Assembly (NCBI RefSeq): GCF_032062135.1
Contig: NC_092858.1
Coordinates: forward strand, 129,974,256 to 130,038,255
Direction: 5' to 3'
Origin: Pyxicephalus adspersus
Taxonomy: Eukaryota > Chordata > Amphibia > Anura > Pyxicephalidae
DNA length: 64,000 nt
The notes beneath the pieces were generated by a model that made no database searches, was not told where the DNA came from, and worked only from the letters and a program-made list of their open reading frames with translations. Positions 58,650 through 64,000 of this stretch are shown here, one piece after another (position 1 is the stretch's first letter; the number at the start of each line of letters is the position of its first letter). Both the position numbers and the translations under genes were made by a program.

Positions 58650-60149
58650 TAAGAGGTAAGCTATGTAAAGTTTCAGCAGAACAGAGATTTCTGAACAATG
58701 CATACATTTGGGTTTTGTATTTTAAAAGTCTTTTAAAAGTTGCTGGTGACATAAACTGACATAAGTGTTCCATGTTCATAACTTGCCAAATGATCTGTGT
58801 TGCATTGTGTAAGTGTGGGAGAATGTATAATCTACCAACGTGTTAAAATACATATGTAAGAAGGACACAGGTTGTGAGGGTGTCTGTCTTCTGTACTCAA
58901 GGACTCTGTGTTATGGCATTTTATGTATATATCTGAGGGTCTGATTAATTTCTGCAGCAAAAAAAAAAGTTTTTAAGAAAGTAACATTTGCAGGATTAAA
59001 ATAAATGTCTCAGACTGTCACCAGAAAAGTTCTGATTTATGAAAGAATATGAAATGTCAAAAACGTTCTCATTCTTTATTAACTTGTCAGTATAAAAGTT
59101 ACTGTTAAATGTTCTTTTAAATGAGTCACATACTTTGGCATCTCTTCTTTGGTAGGGTTTAAAATGTAAAGAAAAACTTGTGAATAAACATATTTTGAGG
59201 GTGCATTGTTTGTATACTCTAAATTATAATCTGCCTCTAGGATCAAAGTGTAATCCTTTTCCCAAAACCAGACCAGCACTGGTAAAAAAAAAATCTAGAC
59301 TTTGTTTCAGAGCAGTTTTGGTCTGATCTGGATGACATCATAGGTCTTTTTTGTTCCCTTATTCTGCCAGCAGTGGCCATATCCTAAATATTGGCATGCC
59401 ATTAAATGCGGTGTTCCCCTGTGTGTCTGGAAGAGAGGTGGTGGAGGGGAGGTGGATCATTGATATCCTGACTAATAGAAGCCCAGTGGAAAATGCTGGG
59501 GTTCTTTCAACATAGAAAAGGAATTACATTTTTATAGACATGGGGGTCAGTGCCAGGGATCGGGTGGGTAAAGCATTACAGCTGGATCTTTTTTTTGTTA
59601 TAAGACCTGCAGGAAGAACTACAACTACATTTGACTTTCATGCACAAATCCTGAATTGGGGTTATAAAACTACTATTTAAAAAATATCTGTATGCAGGTA
59701 ATGTGTGAAATAATAGTCTATTACATTAACAAGGTCATATTATTTTATAAATGGATGCTAATAATAATTAGGACCTTTTAATCATTCTTTCAGTTAGTCT
59801 ACCAGTACTTTAATATCACAGCTATTGGTTCTTTGTGTGATGTGTGAGTTTTGTTGAATGGTTATTCTGCATACTGTCTGTATGTGAGCTCTAAACTGCA
59901 TTAACAAAGTAAGTAAAGTGCAATTAACTGGCCTGTAACTACAAGTATAATTATAGAGGAAGTAAAATAGAAAAGAATCTGAATGATTATATTGCAATTT
60001 GGATTTACCGGATTGTATCAGCCATTCCCTGAGATTATTATTTAATGGCAAATGTGGTCATGGAGCTGTCCACATGTGAACACACGGAGAGTTAATTTTA
60101 CGTTATAGCTGTGTATGCCTTTATTACTTAAGTGTAAGTAAAATATTAA
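58650..60149. other. No gene recognised
   Basis: AT-rich sequence; no supported exon, RNA gene or repeat. Confidence 0.45.
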
Positions 60150-60545
60150 AAAAACTCACCCACCTTATCTCCCGCAGATCCCTCCAGAGGTTTCCTGGAT
60201 TGGGTCCCAATTTATCCTGGAATCCTCCTTCCTCTCGGCATAGAGGAAGCGTTGGGTCTTCTTCCTTCTTCTGGCTACATCACCCAATCTCACACTGCAC
60301 AGGCGTGAGATTGGGTGACGTACCCAGCTGTAAATTGGAAAAAGAGAGTGCCAATCTTACTATGCATGCTTGAGATTGGAATTTTTTTCCCCATTAAAGA
60401 AAAACCTCCTGCGCATGCCTGATATCGAGCATGCACAGATGGAGCAGCCAGGAGCCTCCTGGGATGTATTACGTAAGTATTCCAGGAGGCTTTGCACTCC
60501 CATTTTGTCTTGATCAATAAAGATAGAAGAGAAGGGGCTTCACCC
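60150..60545. repeat. Dispersed repeat related to family E, with hairpins
   Basis: CTCCCGCAGATCCCTCCAGA at 60169 matches the family E copy at 39682, and TCCTGGAATCCTCCTTCCTC matches the complement of the copy at 37934. Arms 60280-60293 and 60305-60318 (TCACCCAATCTCAC and its reverse complement) form a hairpin. A second lies around AGCCTCCTGG and CCAGGAGGCT (60451-60490). The outer ends are unclear. Confidence 0.5.
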
Positions 60546-63500
60546 TTTTTTAAAAAAAATAAGAGAAGGTAATTTTGATCTTACAGAAAAGGATTGTCTA
60601 CCTTTTTATTTAAAGTAAAAATCCTGGTGATAGATCTGCATTAAAGCTAAAATGCTTTTATAGTGTTGGCAGCCAGAAATAGGGACCACTATAAGGAAAA
60701 AAAGAGTAGTTTCTAAATTCTTGCCAATGAGATGGAACCCTGACTGGCAATGAGTAGTGCCATGGGCAGAGCAGGGGGCAAGCTATTGGAAGTGTGTGAT
60801 GGTACACACAGTCAGCCTGGACATCTTGCAGAGAATGTAGCAGAAAGAATGTTTCCTTCCCCTCTTACAATTAAAAGCAACAATGTTCTGTATATGTTTC
60901 CTACTGCCTCTCAGTCCAAACTTTATCTTTGTGTGACATGCACATATAGCTTGCACTCTCCTCTTCCCAACAAAGAAGTAAAATAATGTACACTGAGACA
61001 CCAATATTTTAACAAATAGGCAGTATTTGACCCTAACCCTCAGGACAAGGTTCCTCAGGACTCTCATGGCACGTTTTATATACTTCTCCTCTTGGAAGTC
61101 CTGCAGCATAAACATGCCTTTGTATGGTTTTCTTATTCATGCTTATTTGAAGTTAAAAGATTACGCAAAGGCTATTGTGAATATGAATCAATTAAAAATG
61201 TGTAATTTGGCTCACCAGGCCCATAAATTCAGCGGTTAAATATTATAAAAATTTATTTTCTCTAATACATAAATGAAAGTAAAAAATACAATGGAATGGC
61301 TGATTCAGTCTACGCTGTGCTTACTGAATGCCCTTGGGTGCAGAAGGGTGAGATTTTATAGAGTTTATATTAGTTACTTTTCCCCAAATTACTTCACACT
61401 ACAGAACTATAGATAATAAAATGATGCAGAGCCTTTTTTTTTTTCAACAATCTCACAAATATTTGTTCCACTTTAGGTGACTGAACAATGCTCGAACAAT
61501 GCTCGAGCAATATAGTTTTTCTCAGCAACAGGAAAATAGTATGACGGCACAGTTACAAGGTTTTAACAAAACTCTTTTCTCTTTTTTTCCATTGAATCAT
61601 GTTATTATGGATTAACAGCATTTGGGTGGCCATTACAACGGCTTCCAAGGATTTATATGAGAAACTAAAAGTGGTAACATAAGACATTGCCATTTAACTG
61701 TATTATACTATAACATTATTGTATTAAATATCTAACTCACTTAGGTAATACATAAGAGCTAAAAGTGCCATAGAAAAAGATATTGATATGGTATTGCTTT
61801 TCAAACTAAATAGTTAGAAAGAAAGTCTACTAATGTAGAGATGTTGTTTCCAAATATATGGTAATTGAGAGCATTCAGCGAGAACAGATTTTTTCTAGAG
61901 GTGTTGTCACTAGTTGGTGCTCTGCCCAGCACCATACAGCCTATGTTAGGAAAACCACTGACTCCTCTGCACATTGTTCTTGTGTGTTGTGGTCCTGTTT
62001 ATTCATATTTGACAGTGTTAATCCCCAGAACTGCTGTAGGCCACCAAGGGAGTCTTGCTGAAATAAATGAGTCTGTGAAGGGCACTCAGTCCACTGATAT
62101 TTACACCCACCCCTGAATGAATCAGAACACTGGCATAACCGTGTCTGTTTATAAGACTTCTAGCTTTTGCACCCATATCATTCTATAACTGTGTCATAGC
62201 TGAACCCTATGCTAACTGCCAAAGCAACTTTTTTTTTTTATTTTGCAAACATATGCACAGAAAAATACACTAAAAAGCCTGGTATGTGTATATATATTAC
62301 ATGTGTATTATATTACACATAATATTTGTGCTACTGTTTATCACATATATATTTTTAGTACAAAAAATACACTAAAATGATTGTTTGGTACATGCAAACA
62401 CAATACAATCTTTAAGTTTTTTAGTAAAAATAAAGATGAGGTTGTGTTGAGTAATTCAGTACCAAGGTGTAATGCATCATACCAGGTAGAAAAGATCCTA
62501 TAGCTTTATAGCTGGCCAAATCACTTGGTTTTAGGTTTTTCTTGCTCTTTGTAGCAGGATAACACAACACAAAAATGCACTTCTTTTCAAAAAGCCTATT
62601 TGAAGGGTTTTAATATATTGGAGGTTTTTTAATAAAACAACTGAAAATCTATGTAAAATCGGGCAGGCAAAGGTTTGATTTTTGCATAAACTAAATAGTC
62701 TGTAGCTCTTCATTAAATAAACTACCATTTATATATATTGGTCAACTTGACACAAAAATCTATAAAAACTCCATTAAGTATTCAATATGTTCGAATTACA
62801 TTCTAATGATTAATGTAAATACTTGCTTTATATCCAAACTGAAAATATGTCCCTTGTTTTCTTTCTAGGAACTTAAGTTGGTTTACTGTAAATGTGACTG
62901 CAATTAAAATGCCTTTTAACGTTTAGTGCATTTGGCTGTCAGATATGTCAATGCCTGTTTCTGTGCTTCATAAACCAGTTGTAGCATTAGTATGGAACTC
63001 CAACATGGGAATTATTGATCTTGCACATCCTGCTTGTCCTTGCCTGTAGCAATAGCTAGATGTGACCAGGTGGTGATTGACAAGCTGCAAGTCTGTAAAT
63101 CAGCAGTTACAATGTTGATACCAATGACATTTTGACATTCCACTACTGTCCAAGCTTGCACAGCCTAAAAAAATAGTGACAACTCTGCTCTACAACGGAG
63201 TGTAGCATCATTGCCACACCATTAAAGCTATTTACTTTACTAAGCTTGTGCATCATACAGTAACTGGTTTTCGAACTAAAACCTCTGTGTTCGATTAGCA
63301 TTAGGGACCACACTTTACATGATGGCATTGAAATGTCAACATGGCCTCCACAAATATGGTTATTTGTTGCGTATTCTGGGAAACTTCTGCATTGTGTTTT
63401 TTTTGTGAATGTCCCTTTCCATGTGGCCTTTGCTTTAAAAGCTAGGTATATTTTAATGTTTGTTTATTTGTGCTCGCTAGATTTGGTACACTAGAGGTCT

Positions 63501-63769
63501 TCACCTGCTATTATGCTGTGCCATGCTAGGCTTTTGGTGAGTACTCACACCTTTAAGAAAGAATGTGCAGCAAGTAAGTGTGCTGGGAAACTCCGTACTA
63601 TGTTTGTTCTTTCTATAGCCCTTTCCATGGGAACCTTACTTTAATAAGTTAGTTAAAAATTCTTCAGAGCTGTTGCCATTTTTGTTTTGCCTGGGGAGAG
63701 AAGAAGAGTGCCAACTGCCAAGGGAACAAGAAATGCAATAAGCCTGATTTCATTTTTTGTTCGTTTTAG
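60546..63769. other. No gene recognised
   Basis: AT-rich. The frames 60750-60986 and 61115-60783 overlap on opposite strands and show no known motif. A small direct repeat GAACAATGCTC occurs at 61482-61508. TA-rich low complexity lies at 62286-62350. No splice-bounded exon could be supported. Confidence 0.45.
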
Positions 63770-63948
63770 ATGAAACCTGTGGAGGAGCCCTATTGCAGGG
63801 TCATTCTTTGATTCCTGTAACTTCAGATAAACCACCAGATTGTGCAGTAAAAGCAAAATATTCATTTTTAAAAACTGGAAGATTTTGTGAAGTTACAGCT
63901 GTATTTTTAACTCTGCAGAACAAGACAGTGCTTGGTCCATTTTACTGA
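63770..63948 (+). CDS. Possible terminal exon, unidentified protein
   Basis: TTTTTTGTTCGTTTTAG, a fair acceptor, ends at 63769. The frame entered after codon position one is open for 59 codons to a TGA at 63946-63948. It opens ETCGGALLQG, which resembles the start of a CUB domain (CGG followed by LxG, with a phase-one exon start as is usual for CUB exons). The rest does not clearly follow the CUB pattern: CAVKAKYSFLK and CEVTAVFLTLQNKTVLGPF. It could be a diverged or broken CUB exon, or an unrelated chance frame. Nothing nearby supports a full gene. The window ends 52 bases later. Confidence 0.25.
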
Positions 63949-64000
63949 TAATTTAAAGATAAATGCAAACTTTGAGGCCTAATGTGCATTATCTACATGT

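Noticed and set aside
1..64000. CRISPR array, phage, operon or bacterial defence system
   Set aside because: There are no regularly spaced identical repeats, no dense gene arrangement and no ribosome binding sites. The repeats, LINEs and SINEs indicate a vertebrate genome.
1..64000. Endogenous retrovirus
   Set aside because: No paired long terminal repeats, primer binding site or gag/pol/env reading frames were seen. The reverse-transcriptase remnants are of the non-LTR type.

Overview
This window looks like ordinary non-coding nuclear DNA from a vertebrate, most likely a frog and probably a ranoid (inference). The sequence is AT-rich, no open frame exceeds 164 codons, and the longest frames lie inside transposon copies. 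The recognisable content is old mobile DNA: a tRNA-derived SINE, L2/CR1-like and L1-like LINE fragments, hAT, Tc1-like, piggyBac-like and Harbinger-like DNA elements, and many short palindromic MITEs. No bacterial, plasmid or phage-like organisation (operons, ribosome binding sites, CRISPR arrays) is present. I found no rRNA or functional tRNA gene. Species and family names are from recognition only; no database search was possible.

Layout. 0-5 kb: a minus-strand SINE with a MITE beside it, a hAT element at 2.65 kb and a second MITE copy at 4.3 kb. 8.9-9.9 kb: a minus-strand L2/CR1-like LINE 3' end with reverse-transcriptase remnants and a 60-bp tandem duplication. 11.7 kb: a hammerhead-ribozyme-like motif of the Penelope type; weaker relatives lie at 32.4 and 41.7 kb. 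16.5-17.8 kb: a broken minus-strand gene from a multicopy, probably transposon-linked protein family. 19.6-24.3 kb: a long inverted repeat, a composite hAT element, a hairpin MITE, a 44-bp tandem array with a hAT element inserted in it, and a second hAT family with perfect ends. 26.5-27.7 kb: an L1-like LINE fragment followed by a palindromic MITE. 37.5-39.9 kb: another hAT-like element and two copies of a further inverted-repeat family. 43.3-45.2 kb: a Tc1-like transposon split by a MITE and a piggyBac-like element. 47.9-49.5 kb and 58.2-58.6 kb: two copies of a 434-bp palindromic element, one nested in another repeat. 51.3 kb: a second piggyBac-like element with a GC-rich minisatellite. 54.6 kb: a second copy of the composite hAT. 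60.2 kb: a further dispersed repeat.

Possible host-gene exons are few and weak: 12861-12955, 34966-35124 and 63770-63948, all on the plus strand. If real, the window is intronic or flanking sequence of a very large gene. Their reading phases do not all fit one transcript, and I could not name any of them. I found no clear undescribed biological system. The observations most worth following are the decayed hammerhead motifs, the composite hAT present twice with one architecture, the multiply nested Tc1 locus, and the degenerate gene with an internal 50-bp duplication.
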